57,247 nt of DNA, taken from assembly GCA_008015095.1 (NCBI GenBank), contig SSEV01000016.1:1-57247 (forward strand). The letters are read 5' to 3'. The notes beneath the pieces were generated by a model that was given only the letters and a program-made list of their open reading frames with translations, did not search any database and had not been told where the DNA came from. Of this stretch, positions 1 to 11,214 are shown in pieces (position 1 is the stretch's first letter; each line of letters starts with the position of its first letter). A program made the position numbers and the translations under genes. Origin of the DNA: Lysobacteraceae bacterium (lineage in GTDB: Bacteria > Pseudomonadota > Gammaproteobacteria > Xanthomonadales > Xanthomonadaceae).

Positions 1-213
1 GCCGTAGTCCTCGACCTTGCCTTGTTCGTCTGGCCAGTTGTAGGTCAACTCGATCTCGGCCTCGGGGCTGTCGGGCGCAGCCAGAAACACCAAGCTGAAG
101 CGGCCTTGCGGCACTTCCTTGCGCCGTACTTCGCGCAGACCGAGGCCATCGCAATAGAAACGCAACGACGCATCCAGATCGCGGACGCGGACCATGGTAT
201 GGAGATATTTCAT
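1..213 (-). CDS. VOC-family / lactoylglutathione lyase-like protein (partial, runs off window start)
   Basis: Reverse complement from ATG at 213 reads MKYLHTMVRVRDLDASLRFYCDGLGLREVRRKEVPQGRFSLVFLAAPDSPEAEIELTYNW..., typical of glyoxalase I. Confidence 0.8.
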   Translation of the reverse strand, partial: MKYLHTMVRVRDLDASLRFYCDGLGLREVRRKEVPQGRFSLVFLAAPDSPEAEIELTYNWPDEQGKVEDYG

Positions 214-325
214 GCAGATTTGTCCTTGCGACGGTGGAAATTCAGACATTACGCTCGGAACAGCGGCCCTCCCGCACGCGGTCGCCATGACTCATGGCCG
301 CGCAACATCGCACCACGCTCACGTG

Positions 326-1171
326 TCATGTCCCATCAAGGAACAGATCCGGCAACGGCTTCTTCGATGGATCGACCGCATAGGCATCGAAGTCGATCAC
401 GCCTGCGGCCGTCAACACGTCGTCGTCGATCAGGAAGCGGCCATGGAACCCCGCAGCCTCGCGCACCAGTACTGCATGCGCGGCATCGGCCATGATTTCG
501 GGCTTGCGGCAATGGCCGGGCTCCACCCCAGGGATCATGTTGATCGCGTCGGTCGCGATGACGGTTCGCGGCCAGAGCGCATTCACCGCCACCCCCTGCG
601 GACCGAATTCAGCGGCCAATCCCAGGGTGATAAAGCTCATGCCCATCTTGGCCAGGGTATAACCGGTATGCGGCCCCCACCACTTCGAATCCAGGTTCGG
701 GGGCGGAGCCAAGGTAAGGATGTGCGGATTGGGCGATTGCAGCAGATGCGGCAAACAGGCTTGGGCGCAGAGGAAACTGCCGCGCGCGTTGACCTGTTGC
801 ATCAGGTCGAAGCGTTTCATCGGCGTGTCCAGCGTCCCGCGCAGCCAGATCGCGCTGGCGTTATTGATCAGGATGTCGATTCCGCCGAAAGCGTCGACGG
901 TCGCGGCGACCGCAGCGCGGACGTCGTCTTCCTCGCGCACGTCGCATTTCAGGGCCAAGGCATGCCCGCCTGCCGCTTCCACGGCTTCGGCTGCACTGTG
1001 GATGGTGCCGGGCAGTTTGGGATTGGGAACGGCGGACTTGGCTGCGATCGCGACATTGGCGCCGTCGCGCGCGGCGCGCAGGGCGATTGCGAGGCCGATG
1101 CCACGCGAAGCGCCGGTGATGAAAAGGGTTTTTCCAGCAAGCGTGTTCACGTATGCCTCCATTGGCATCAA
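326..1171 (-). CDS. SDR family oxidoreductase (HSDL2-like)
   Basis: TGASRGIG Rossmann motif, NNAS, YTLAK active-site motif. Confidence 0.85.
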   Translation of the reverse strand: MMPMEAYVNTLAGKTLFITGASRGIGLAIALRAARDGANVAIAAKSAVPNPKLPGTIHSAAEAVEAAGGHALALKCDVREEDDVRAAVAATVDAFGGIDILINNASAIWLRGTLDTPMKRFDLMQQVNARGSFLCAQACLPHLLQSPNPHILTLAPPPNLDSKWWGPHTGYTLAKMGMSFITLGLAAEFGPQGVAVNALWPRTVIATDAINMIPGVEPGHCRKPEIMADAAHAVLVREAAGFHGRFLIDDDVLTAAGVIDFDAYAVDPSKKPLPDLFLDGT

Positions 1172-1282
1172 TTGGGCGCCGCAAGCGGTGCGGCATGGTC
1201 GGATGCGGCGGAGGCCGAAATGACTCGCCTTCTGTCAGGGCTGACCATCCGCGGCTGCGGAAGGGTGCGCCCAGAGGCGAGG

Positions 1283-1966
1283 TCAGAATTTTGGGCCGCG
1301 GCCTTCATTGTCTTCCCACTTCAATAGCGTCCGGGTGATGAAACGATAGAGCGGCTTGCCGGTCAGGAACCACGCATGGCGCAACCATGACGGATGATTC
1401 AACAGACGCCGTTCGATCGGAGTGAGCGCTTCCGGACAGTAAGTGCGCTTGTGCTTGAGCAGATGGCGCAGGTCTTCGCGGGCAAGCAGGCGCATCCAGG
1501 GGGCACGCGCGCGTCCGCAGACGGCCAGCTGGAAATCGATGATCGCCGGCGTGCCATCGGCGAGCACCAGCCAGTTCGCTTCCTTGGCAAGATCGTTATG
1601 CGTCAATCCACGGCGATGCAGGGCTTGCAGCCGGCGCCTAGCGATCCGGAAGTACGCCAGATCGCCGCGGGGCGGGCGCTGGAACATCACCGCGCCGTCG
1701 AGATAGCTACGATCAAGGCAACGCCCGTCCCAATTCAACAATTGCGGTACGGCATCCGAGCCGGCTACGCGGCACAGGCCGCGCGCTTCGCGTCGCGCCA
1801 GCCACAATGCCGGGAGGCGTCGCCATACCGGCAACCCTCTGAGATCACGGCGCACGAACAGCCGCTCGTGGTCACGCATGAGCATGACGCGGCCGAAAGC
1901 GTCGGCCTTCAGAGATTTCAACTCGACCGGCGCAAAGGTATCGGAGACAGGCTCTGGACTGGTCAT
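1283..1966 (-). CDS. Small RIO/lipopolysaccharide-kinase-like protein kinase
   Basis: HRRGLTHNDLAKEANWLV catalytic loop and IIDFQLA metal-binding motif. Confidence 0.6.
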   Translation of the reverse strand: MTSPEPVSDTFAPVELKSLKADAFGRVMLMRDHERLFVRRDLRGLPVWRRLPALWLARREARGLCRVAGSDAVPQLLNWDGRCLDRSYLDGAVMFQRPPRGDLAYFRIARRRLQALHRRGLTHNDLAKEANWLVLADGTPAIIDFQLAVCGRARAPWMRLLAREDLRHLLKHKRTYCPEALTPIERRLLNHPSWLRHAWFLTGKPLYRFITRTLLKWEDNEGRGPKF

Positions 1967-2275
1967 ACGGATGATTCAATCGCGACGCATCAGTGTAGGA
2001 CCGATCGTGCCGATCCGAATGTTTCGCGCCGCACAGATCGGGGACGAGGGCGGCAAAGACAAAAGCCCCCCGAGGACCGACTCCGGTCATCGGTGCATTC
2101 ATTGAAGCTCTGCGCGGCGATTGCTTCGGATCGACCGCGTCAGATGACAGCGACAGATTGATCGAGCCAGATTGACCGGGCCCCATCGAATGCCTCCGGA
2201 GCGGTGCTCACAGTCAGGCGGACCGACAGGGCGAGGCCACGCGCCCCCGCGAGCCGTGCCTGCCATAATCCGCCG

Positions 2276-4282
2276 ATGAGCAGCACATGGCTGGACAGTA
2301 TCGTGACCTGGATCGGCGCCCACCCTGTGGCGGCCGGCGGTCTGATCTTCCTGATCGCGTTCTGCGATGCGCTGGCGGTCGTCGGCATCGTGGTCCCCGC
2401 GCTGCCGCTGTTGTTCGCCGTAGGCACCTTGATCGGCCTGGGCCATCTGGACGGCGCTTATGCGCTCACATGCGCCGCGTTGGGCGCATTCGGCGGCGAC
2501 GCATTGAGCTATTGGCTGGGATATCGCTGGGGTCCGGCGATGCGTCAGCACTGGCTGTTCCGCCGTTACCCGCAATTGATCGATCGCGGCGAGAATCTGT
2601 TTCGTCGGCACGGCAGCAAAGGCATCGTCATCGCCCGTTTCGTGGGCGCGGTGCGGCCATTCGTTCCCGCCGTCGCCGGCATGTTGCGGATGCCGTTGAA
2701 ACGTTATGCGCCGGCCAGCTTGGCGGCCGCATTGGCATGGGCTGCGGCTTTCCTCGCGCCGGGTTGGATATTCGGCGCGTCTTACGATGCGGTTGCGGCT
2801 GTGGCGGACCGTCTGGCTCTGGTGCTGCTGGCGTTGATCGCTGTCCTGGCGCTGGCGTGGGCGATCGTGCTGTACACCTATCGCTGGTTTGTCGGCCATG
2901 CCGACAGGTTGTTGGCCCGTGCGCTCAAATGGACCCGCGCGCACCCCTATCTCAGCCGGTACGCAGCGCCCCTGATCCATCCCTACCGCCCTGAGTCCGC
3001 ATCACTGGCGATGCTGGCGATCTGTCTGCTCGCGATCGGTTGGGGCTGGTTCGCATTGTTGACCGTGGTGCTGGCGCATGGCGGCCCCCTGACCCTGGAT
3101 ATGCGGGTGCATGCGGCGATGACCGCATTGCGCAACCCGCTGGCTGACCGCCTCCTCGCTGCACTCGCCTCACTAGGCGATATGCAGACCCTGGCGCCGC
3201 CGATGCTGCTCGCACTGACCTGGCTGCTGTGGCGCAAACGGATCGCCGCGGCGTTGCATTGGCTGGCGGCGATCGGCTTCGGATTCATGTTCACCGCCTT
3301 CCTCGGCATGTCGATCGAAATGCCGCAGCCACCGAGCGCAGGCGGAGGGTTCGGCTTTCCCTCGATCCCGGTGACGATGCTGACGATCTGCTTCGGTTTC
3401 TTCGCCGTGCTGATCGCGCGCGAACTCCCGGGGCGGCAACGGGTCTGGCCATACCTATTGGCCGCTGTGGCGGTCGCCCTGCTGGGTTTCGCGCGCCTGT
3501 ATTTCGGCGCGCATTGGTTGAGCGACATCGCAGGCGGCGTACTGTTCGGAATCCTCTGGTTGCTGGTGCTGGGCATCGCCTATCGCCGCCATACCTCGCG
3601 GTCGTTCTGGATGCGCCCTTTGGCGACGATTTTCTACGGTAGCTTCCTGCTGGCCGCGTTGTGGCATACGCCACGGGCCGTGGACCCGCTGCTACAGCGC
3701 TTCTCGACTCCGCCTCCATCGATCGTGCTCGACAGCGACTCCTGGTGGGATGAGGACTGGGCGATATTGCCGGCGCAGCGCGACGAACGCGACGCCAGTC
3801 GCCGCTGGCCGCTCGATCTGCAGATCGCCGGGCCGCTTGCGCCGGTCGAAACGCGCCTGCATGCGCAAGGCTGGCGGACTCAACCGCAAGCGAACTGGAT
3901 CGCCACACTCGGTCTGCTCGACATTCAACGCGCGCCCGCGCGTCAGCCGGTGCTGCCGGCCACGCTCGACGCCGAAGCCGAGACCCTGTTGCTGCGGCTG
4001 CCTGGCGAACAGCGCGATCAGATCCATGTACTGCGGCTGTGGCGCGCCCCGGCAGCGCTCGACGACAACCAGCCTCTATGGCTCGGCACTTCGCAAACGA
4101 TGCGCTTCGTCCGCCCTGTTCCCAGCTTCGGCTTATGGATGCCCGAGCCCGACGACTCGGTTGCGCATGCCCGCGTTCGCAAGGCCTTGTCGATCTTCAG
4201 GAGCAGAGAATCGCCACATCCATCCTCATCCCGCCCGGTGCTGCGCGTGATGAGCGAACGCAGCGTACAACCGCCTCCTTGA
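2276..4282 (+). CDS. DedA-family membrane protein fused to PAP2 phosphatase and LssY-like C-terminal region
   Basis: DedA-like N-terminus (GDALSYWLGYRWG, RFVGAVRPFVPAVAGM) followed by PAP2-like segment (FPSIPVTM, GFARLYFGAHWLSDIAGG) and soluble C-terminal region. Confidence 0.8.
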   Translation: MSSTWLDSIVTWIGAHPVAAGGLIFLIAFCDALAVVGIVVPALPLLFAVGTLIGLGHLDGAYALTCAALGAFGGDALSYWLGYRWGPAMRQHWLFRRYPQLIDRGENLFRRHGSKGIVIARFVGAVRPFVPAVAGMLRMPLKRYAPASLAAALAWAAAFLAPGWIFGASYDAVAAVADRLALVLLALIAVLALAWAIVLYTYRWFVGHADRLLARALKWTRAHPYLSRYAAPLIHPYRPESASLAMLAICLLAIGWGWFALLTVVLAHGGPLTLDMRVHAAMTALRNPLADRLLAALASLGDMQTLAPPMLLALTWLLWRKRIAAALHWLAAIGFGFMFTAFLGMSIEMPQPPSAGGGFGFPSIPVTMLTICFGFFAVLIARELPGRQRVWPYLLAAVAVALLGFARLYFGAHWLSDIAGGVLFGILWLLVLGIAYRRHTSRSFWMRPLATIFYGSFLLAALWHTPRAVDPLLQRFSTPPPSIVLDSDSWWDEDWAILPAQRDERDASRRWPLDLQIAGPLAPVETRLHAQGWRTQPQANWIATLGLLDIQRAPARQPVLPATLDAEAETLLLRLPGEQRDQIHVLRLWRAPAALDDNQPLWLGTSQTMRFVRPVPSFGLWMPEPDDSVAHARVRKALSIFRSRESPHPSSSRPVLRVMSERSVQPPP

Positions 4283-4327
4283 GAGCAGCAGACGCAATCG
4301 GCGCAGGCAGGCCGTTTCGGTAGCTTG

Positions 4328-4913
4328 CTAGGATCCGGCAACCAGCGTCAACAGACTGTCCAAGCGTGCGTGGGGGTCGTGCTCTTGCAACAATGCCTGT
4401 CGCTGCTGCGGCCGCAAAGGCAACAATTCGGCCAAACGCCAACCGACCCAGGCTGCGTCGTCGTAACGATTGGGCGCCGCCCGCGCATGCTCGCCGCCGA
4501 CCCGATCCAGAATCCGCTGCAGCACGATGGCGAGCACTGCGTGCTGCGGACGCAGTTCATCGTCGGGGTCAGGGTCGCACCACTCGACCTCGCCGATCAC
4601 CAAGCCATGACTGCGCACACGCGTACGCTGCACATGGAAGCGCCGCGCCCCGCGCAGGCGTAACGCCAGCAGACCATCCTCGGTATTGCCAAAATCCTCG
4701 ATCAACGCTTCGGTGCCGAATGCCGCGGGCGTCGCTGGCGCCGCCGACCTCTTCTCCGGCGAGGATCAGACAGACGCCAAAACCTAGGCCACGACGGCCG
4801 CAATCGCGAACCAGGTCCAGATAACGGGTCTCGAAGACTCTCAAGCCCAACACCGCCCCGGGAACGAGCACGCTATGCAGCGGAAACAGCGGTAGGGGTT
4901 CGGTGTCGGCCAT
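4328..4913 (-). pseudogene. LON peptidase substrate-binding-domain protein, split by an apparent frameshift
   Basis: ORF 4913-4569 (MADTEPLPLFPLHSVLVPGAVLGLRVFETRYLDLV...) continues in another frame as ORF 4705-4328 (IEDFGNTEDGLLALRLRGARRFHV...); combined span 586 nt is not a multiple of 3. Confidence 0.75.
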
Positions 4914-5020
4914 ATCGGCATTCTATGTCGGCCGATCACAGCCGGCGGGAAGAAAAAACGACGAAAGGGCAAGCCGTCACCTCACCGGAATGCTTGCCGA
5001 AGGAGCGAGCCGCCGAAGCC

Positions 5021-6412
5021 TCATTCCAAAGCGGCGAGGAACCGCCGCGGCGCGCCGTCGAAACCGCCGTTGGACATGAACACGACGTGGTCGCCATCGC
5101 GCGTCAGCGCGCGCAAAGTCGCGATCAACGAGTCGGAGGTCGGCGCGGTGCGCGACTCGCCGCGCACCCGCGCCATCACTTTCGCGGCATCCCAGGACAA
5201 TTCCGGTCGATGCAGGAATACCACGGCATCAGCCACATCCAACGACGGCGCCAAGGCGTCCGCGTGCGCGCCGAGTCGCATCGAATTGCTGCGCGGCTCC
5301 ATCGCGACCACGATCCGCGCTGCGCCCACTTTCGCGCGCAGGCCTTCGAGCGTGGTACGGATCGCGGTGGGGTGATGCGCGAAATCGTCGTAGACAGTAA
5401 TGCCGTGCGCGGCGCCCAGCACTTCGAGACGGCGTTTGACGCTGCGGAATTCCGCTAGCGCAGGAATCACCATCGCCGGCTCGACACCAACCGCGTTGCA
5501 AGCGGCCAACGCAGCCAGACCGTTCAGGACGTTGTGCAGGCCGAGCATCGGCCAGCGCACGTCGCCGACATGCACGCCCGCGCGGAACACCGCGAACGCA
5601 CTGCCATCGGCCGCGGCGCCGTCACCATGGATCAGCCGTGCGCCCCAGTGGAAAGCGTCGTCAGCCATGCCCTCACGCAGCAAACCGAAGCGTTCGACTG
5701 GGGTCCAGCAGCCCATGGCCAACACTTCGTCAAGCCTGGCATCCTCCCCGTTGACGATGAGCCGGCCGCGTCCGGGCACCGTGCGCACGAGGTGATGGAA
5801 CTGGCGCTGGATCGCAGCCACATCCGGGAAAATGTCGGCGTGGTCGTATTCGAGATTGTTGAGGATGGCCACCAGCGGCCGGTAATGCACGAACTTGCTG
5901 CGCTTGTCGAAGAACGCGGTGTCGTATTCATCAGCTTCGACCACGAACTCGCGGCCCGTGCCGAGGCGCGCCGAGACGCCGAAATCTTCGGCCACGCCAC
6001 CGATCAGGAATCCGGGATCGCGCCCGGCGCGATCGAGCAGGAAACTGAGGATCGTCGTAGTCGTGGTTTTGCCGTGCGTGCCCGCCACCGCCAGCGTATC
6101 GCGCCCGGGCAGCACATACTCGCGCAGCCACGCCGCACCCGAGGTGTAATGCAAGCCGCGGTCGAGCACGTATTCCACCGCCGGATTCCCGCGCGAGAGC
6201 GCGTTGCCGATCACGATCTCGTCGCAGTCGGCGGAGATGTTCTCCGGCCGGTACCCCTGACGCAGGGCGATGCCCAGGTTCTCGAGTTGCGTGGACATCG
6301 GCGGATAGACCGACTGGTCGCAACCCTCGACCGTGTGTCCTTGCTCTCGCGCTAATGCGGCGACGCCGCCCATGAAGGTGCCGCAGATACCGAGGATGTG
6401 GAGTTTGCTCAT
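5021..6412 (-). CDS. mpl: UDP-N-acetylmuramate:L-alanyl-gamma-D-glutamyl-meso-diaminopimelate ligase
   Basis: MSKLHILGICGTFMGGVAALAREQGHTVEGCDQSVYPPMSTQLE..., GTHGKTTTT P-loop. Confidence 0.93.
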   Translation of the reverse strand: MSKLHILGICGTFMGGVAALAREQGHTVEGCDQSVYPPMSTQLENLGIALRQGYRPENISADCDEIVIGNALSRGNPAVEYVLDRGLHYTSGAAWLREYVLPGRDTLAVAGTHGKTTTTTILSFLLDRAGRDPGFLIGGVAEDFGVSARLGTGREFVVEADEYDTAFFDKRSKFVHYRPLVAILNNLEYDHADIFPDVAAIQRQFHHLVRTVPGRGRLIVNGEDARLDEVLAMGCWTPVERFGLLREGMADDAFHWGARLIHGDGAAADGSAFAVFRAGVHVGDVRWPMLGLHNVLNGLAALAACNAVGVEPAMVIPALAEFRSVKRRLEVLGAAHGITVYDDFAHHPTAIRTTLEGLRAKVGAARIVVAMEPRSNSMRLGAHADALAPSLDVADAVVFLHRPELSWDAAKVMARVRGESRTAPTSDSLIATLRALTRDGDHVVFMSNGGFDGAPRRFLAALE

Positions 6413-6520
6413 GACGGAATTGTCGCCGATTTTCGCTTCCGGTTTGCCCCACGCGTTGTGCGGCGCAAACCCGTGCTAGTGTCCAACCCGGTCTTCTCCC
6501 CGCCCCAGGCCACGGAGTAA

Positions 6521-7789
<1,269 letters not shown>

Positions 7790-7855
7790 TATCGGGGATG
7801 CAAGCCATGCGCATACGATCCAGGGCGCGCGCAGCCACGCGCGACCGACAGGTCG

Positions 7856-7887
7856 ACGAAGAACGCCCCTCACGGGTCGTTCTTCGT
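7856..7887 (+). terminator. Hairpin after protease gene
   Basis: Perfect 10-bp arms acgaagaacg / cgttcttcgt. Confidence 0.45.
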
Positions 7888-7912
7888 TTACGGCTTAGCA
7901 AGCGGTGGAAAA

Positions 7913-7934
7913 GCGCACTTCCTGTGCGTTTTTT
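7913..7934 (+). terminator. Rho-independent terminator-like hairpin
   Basis: cgcac-ttcct-gtgcg followed by TTTTTT. Confidence 0.6.
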
Positions 7935-8114
7935 CAATTCGCGAGTCCGGCACATGCCCGGACTCGATAGCGACATCGCATCGCAGTGGCGCCGGGATCG
8001 ACCGCTTTCGGGCCGCGACCACATTGGCAAAGGCCTTCATCACGGCAACGCCGCATAGCGCGGGATCGGCGATCGCGCAAGCGGGCACGTACGGCTACGC
8101 AGAATGCGCGCAGG

Positions 8115-8693
8115 TCACCCCACGTCCACGCCCGTAGCGATCGCCTCCACGATCCGCGTGAACACTTCGTCCATCGACCCTTCCCCGTCGACCACCTTCA
8201 ACATGCCGTGCTGACGGTAGTAATCGATCACCGGAGCGGTCTGTTCGTCGTAGATGCGCAGACGATTGCGCACCGATTCGGGATTGTCGTCGGCGCGGCC
8301 TTCGGCCTGCGCACGGCCGGCCAAGCGCGCGACCAGCTTCTCGGTGTCGACTTCCAGTTGCAACGCATGGTCCATCGGCTGGCCAATACGGGCGAGCAGT
8401 TTGCCCAGTGCGTCGGCCTGGGCGAGGTTACGCGGATAGCCATCGAGAATGAAACCGTCGTTGGTGTCGGGACGCGAGAGCCTGTCTTCGAGCATGCCGA
8501 GCAGGATCTCATCCGATACCAGATCCCCGCGGGCCATGATCTCCTTGGCCTGCAGGCCGAGCGCGCTGCCCGCGGCGACTTCCGCGCGGAGCAGATCTCC
8601 GGTCGAAATATGCGGGACTTGCAGATGCTCTTTCAGCCGTACCGCCTGTGTGCCTTTGCCCGATCCTGGGGCGCCGAGAAGAACCAATCGCAT
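8115..8693 (-). CDS. adk: Adenylate kinase
   Basis: MRLVLLGAPGSGKGTQAVRLKEHLQVPHISTGDLLRAEV..., DGYPRN. Confidence 0.97.
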   Translation of the reverse strand: MRLVLLGAPGSGKGTQAVRLKEHLQVPHISTGDLLRAEVAAGSALGLQAKEIMARGDLVSDEILLGMLEDRLSRPDTNDGFILDGYPRNLAQADALGKLLARIGQPMDHALQLEVDTEKLVARLAGRAQAEGRADDNPESVRNRLRIYDEQTAPVIDYYRQHGMLKVVDGEGSMDEVFTRIVEAIATGVDVG

Positions 8694-8817
8694 CGCATGC
8701 TCCTGAAAGGGAATCCGACTGCCGCGGGGTTACACTGCTCCGCGATACAGGCCTGCCAGCTTAACCGCATCCAGGCCATGCCCCAACCCATCCCCGCCTC
8801 AGACAATCGTCGCCCCC

Positions 8818-10074
8818 ATGCGCCCAGGAAACCTACTCTATGCCCAGTCCGGCGGTGTGACCGCCGTTATCAACGCCACCGCTTCGGCGGTCATCACGGA
8901 AGCCCGCGCCCGCAAGATCAAGGTGTTGGCGGCGCGCAACGGCATCCTCGGCGCCCTGCGCGAGGAGTTGATCGACACCTCACGGGAGTCGGCGGCGGCG
9001 ATCCGCGCACTGGCCCATACGCCTGGCGGAGCGTTCGGCTCCTGCCGGGTCAAACTCAAATCCGTAGAACAGGATCGGGCCCGCTACGAGCGCCTGCTCG
9101 AAGTGCTCCGCGCCCACGACGTCCGTTATTTCCTCTACAACGGCGGCAACGATTCGGCCGATACCGCGCTGAAAGTATCGAAACTGGCGGCCGAATTCGG
9201 TTACCCCCTGACCTGCATCGGGGTACCCAAGACCGTCGACAACGATCTGGCTGTGACCGATTGCTGCCCGGGTTTCGGCTCGGCGGCGAAGTACACCGCA
9301 GTCTCCGTGCGCGAAGCGGCTCTGGACGTGGCCGCCATGTCCGAAACCTCGACCAAGGTTTTCGTCTACGAAGCGATGGGGCGGCATGCCGGGTGGCTGT
9401 CTGCGGCGGCGGGCCTGGCCGGAAAGGGGCCTGACGAAGCGCCCCATCTGATCCTGTTCCCGGAGCGCCCCTACGATGAAGCCGATTTCCTGGTCCGGGT
9501 GAAGAAAATCGTGGATCGGGTGGGCTATTGCGTGGTCGTGGCTTCGGAAGGCATTCGCACGGCCGAGGGCAAATTCGTCGCCGATGCCGGCGCTGGCAAA
9601 GACGCGTTCGGGCATACCCAGCTCGGCGGCGTCGCCTCGTTCCTGGCCGGCCGGGTCAAAGACGCGCTTGGACTGAAAGTGCATTGGACCCTGCCCGACT
9701 ACCTGCAGCGCTCGGCGCGGCATCTGGCCTCGAAAACCGACGTGGATCATGCGATGGCGGTGGGGACGGCCGCGGTCCGACAGGCGCTCTCGGGCGCGAA
9801 TGCGACGATTCCGGTGATCAAACGCGTGTCCCAAGCGCCCTACCGATGGAAGATCGAGAGCGCACCGCTGGAAAAGGTCGCGAACCACGAGAAAACGATG
9901 CCGGCGAATTTCCTCCGCAAAGACGGTTACGGCATCACCCAGGCCGCTCGCGACTACCTCGAACCCCTGATCCGGGGCGAGGCTCCGCCACCTTATGGCC
10001 GTGACGGCATGCCGAAGTACTGCACGCTGAAGAACACGCTGGTGAAGAAAAAGCTCCCTCCGTGGCAAGGCTGA
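8818..10074 (+). CDS. pfp: Diphosphate (PPi)-dependent 6-phosphofructokinase
   Basis: YNGGNDSADT..., GVPKTVDNDLAVTDCCPGFGSAAKY, EAMGRHAGWL motifs. Confidence 0.93.
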   Translation: MRPGNLLYAQSGGVTAVINATASAVITEARARKIKVLAARNGILGALREELIDTSRESAAAIRALAHTPGGAFGSCRVKLKSVEQDRARYERLLEVLRAHDVRYFLYNGGNDSADTALKVSKLAAEFGYPLTCIGVPKTVDNDLAVTDCCPGFGSAAKYTAVSVREAALDVAAMSETSTKVFVYEAMGRHAGWLSAAAGLAGKGPDEAPHLILFPERPYDEADFLVRVKKIVDRVGYCVVVASEGIRTAEGKFVADAGAGKDAFGHTQLGGVASFLAGRVKDALGLKVHWTLPDYLQRSARHLASKTDVDHAMAVGTAAVRQALSGANATIPVIKRVSQAPYRWKIESAPLEKVANHEKTMPANFLRKDGYGITQAARDYLEPLIRGEAPPPYGRDGMPKYCTLKNTLVKKKLPPWQG

Positions 10075-10329
10075 GGAGCGCCCCGCGCACTGGCGCACAA
10101 CACGTCGCATGTGTCCGTACGAGGAGGCAACGGAGGCGTAAGCAGTTCGCCTGTATGCCCCCTCGAAGCACCCGCGCGCGCCTGCACGAAGAACCGCTCA
10201 AGGCGTGAACCGCGCGCGGAACCAATTGGGTCGATTGGCCTCAAATACCGTGCAAAGCCGTTAAACTACCCGTGCCTCCATAGCGGTCCGCATACCTCTC
10301 TCACAGAGGCGCCATGCTCAACCGGTGAT

Positions 10330-10488
10330 CTAGCAGGTTGTTGAAAACAGCCTGCTGGCGCAGCCAAGGGCGGCTGCGACGACGAAGCAAGCGCGCAAGC
10401 GATTGATTCGTCGGGAACAAATCCGGACATGCGCCGGGCTTGCGACTTGAAATTTGACCTGGATGGTCGAATTTCAACACCCTGCTAG
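10330..10488. repeat. Dispersed repeat family A, copy 1 (MITE-like, 159 bp)
   Basis: Terminal inverted repeats ctagcaggttgttgaaa / tttcaacaccctgctag (16/17 match); internal palindromes; related copies near 19.2 kb and 56.1 kb. Confidence 0.7.
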
Positions 10489-10587
10489 GGGGCCGGCGCG
10501 CCGGGACGAGCGGCCGCATGCCGCATCACCCGTACCGGGCGGCTCCATGACGGGGCAAACGGGTTTCCGGAATCACCAGGGGGCTGA

Positions 10588-11214
10588 ATGCGATCGTTGT
10601 TGTGCGTTTGGATCATGTGCCTGTCGCTGATCATCACCGGCTGCGCGACGAGCGGCGGCGCGGTCGCGGACGCCCCACCCGCCCAAACGGATGAAACCCA
10701 GGCGGTCGACGCATACAAAATCGGGGTCGACGATCAGGTCCAGGTCACGGTCTGGCGGAACCCCGAATTGGGCATCACCGTCCCCGTGCGCCCGGACGGC
10801 ATGATTTCCGTCCCTCTGATCGGCGATGTCCTCGCCGGTGGCCGCACTCCGCCGGAAGTCGCCAAGGATATTCAGGAAAAGCTCTCCGTCTACGCGCGTG
10901 AACCGCAGGTCGCGGTGATCCTGACCGAACTGCGCAGCCATGAATATCTTTCGCGGGTCCGGGTCACCGGCGCGGTACGGCAGCCGGTCTCGGTGCCCTT
11001 TCGCCCGGGCATGACCGTGCTCGACGCGGTGCTCGCCGCAGGCGGGCTGACTGAATTCGCTGCGGCCGATCGCGCGGAATTGCACCGCAAAGCCGCAGAC
11101 GCTGCGCAGACCTACCAAGTCAAGCTCGATCGGATCCTCAATCGCGGCGATCTGAGCACCAACTATCAGGTCGCCCCCGGCGATGTCATCACCGTGCCGG
11201 AGCGCGCGTTCTGA
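10588..11214 (+). CDS. Polysaccharide biosynthesis/export outer membrane lipoprotein (Wza family)
   Basis: Lipoprotein-like signal (LIITGCAT), YKIGVDDQVQVTVWRNPELGITVPVRPDGMISVPLIGDV. Confidence 0.9.
   Translation: MRSLLCVWIMCLSLIITGCATSGGAVADAPPAQTDETQAVDAYKIGVDDQVQVTVWRNPELGITVPVRPDGMISVPLIGDVLAGGRTPPEVAKDIQEKLSVYAREPQVAVILTELRSHEYLSRVRVTGAVRQPVSVPFRPGMTVLDAVLAAGGLTEFAAADRAELHRKAADAAQTYQVKLDRILNRGDLSTNYQVAPGDVITVPERAF

Noticed and set aside
10240-10330. gcaaagccgttaaactacc segment upstream of the EPS locus, reminiscent of the c-di-GMP (GEMM) riboswitch core
   Set aside because: Only a short stretch matches; the paired GCAAAC stem and tetraloop-receptor parts are not evident. A covariance-model scan (Rfam GEMM) would settle it
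10301-10519. Small ORFs inside repeat family A and B copies (e.g. ...LRQQAVFNNLL..., ...ESITQVIDSARAS...)
   Set aside because: They are translations of palindromic repeat DNA, not credible genes
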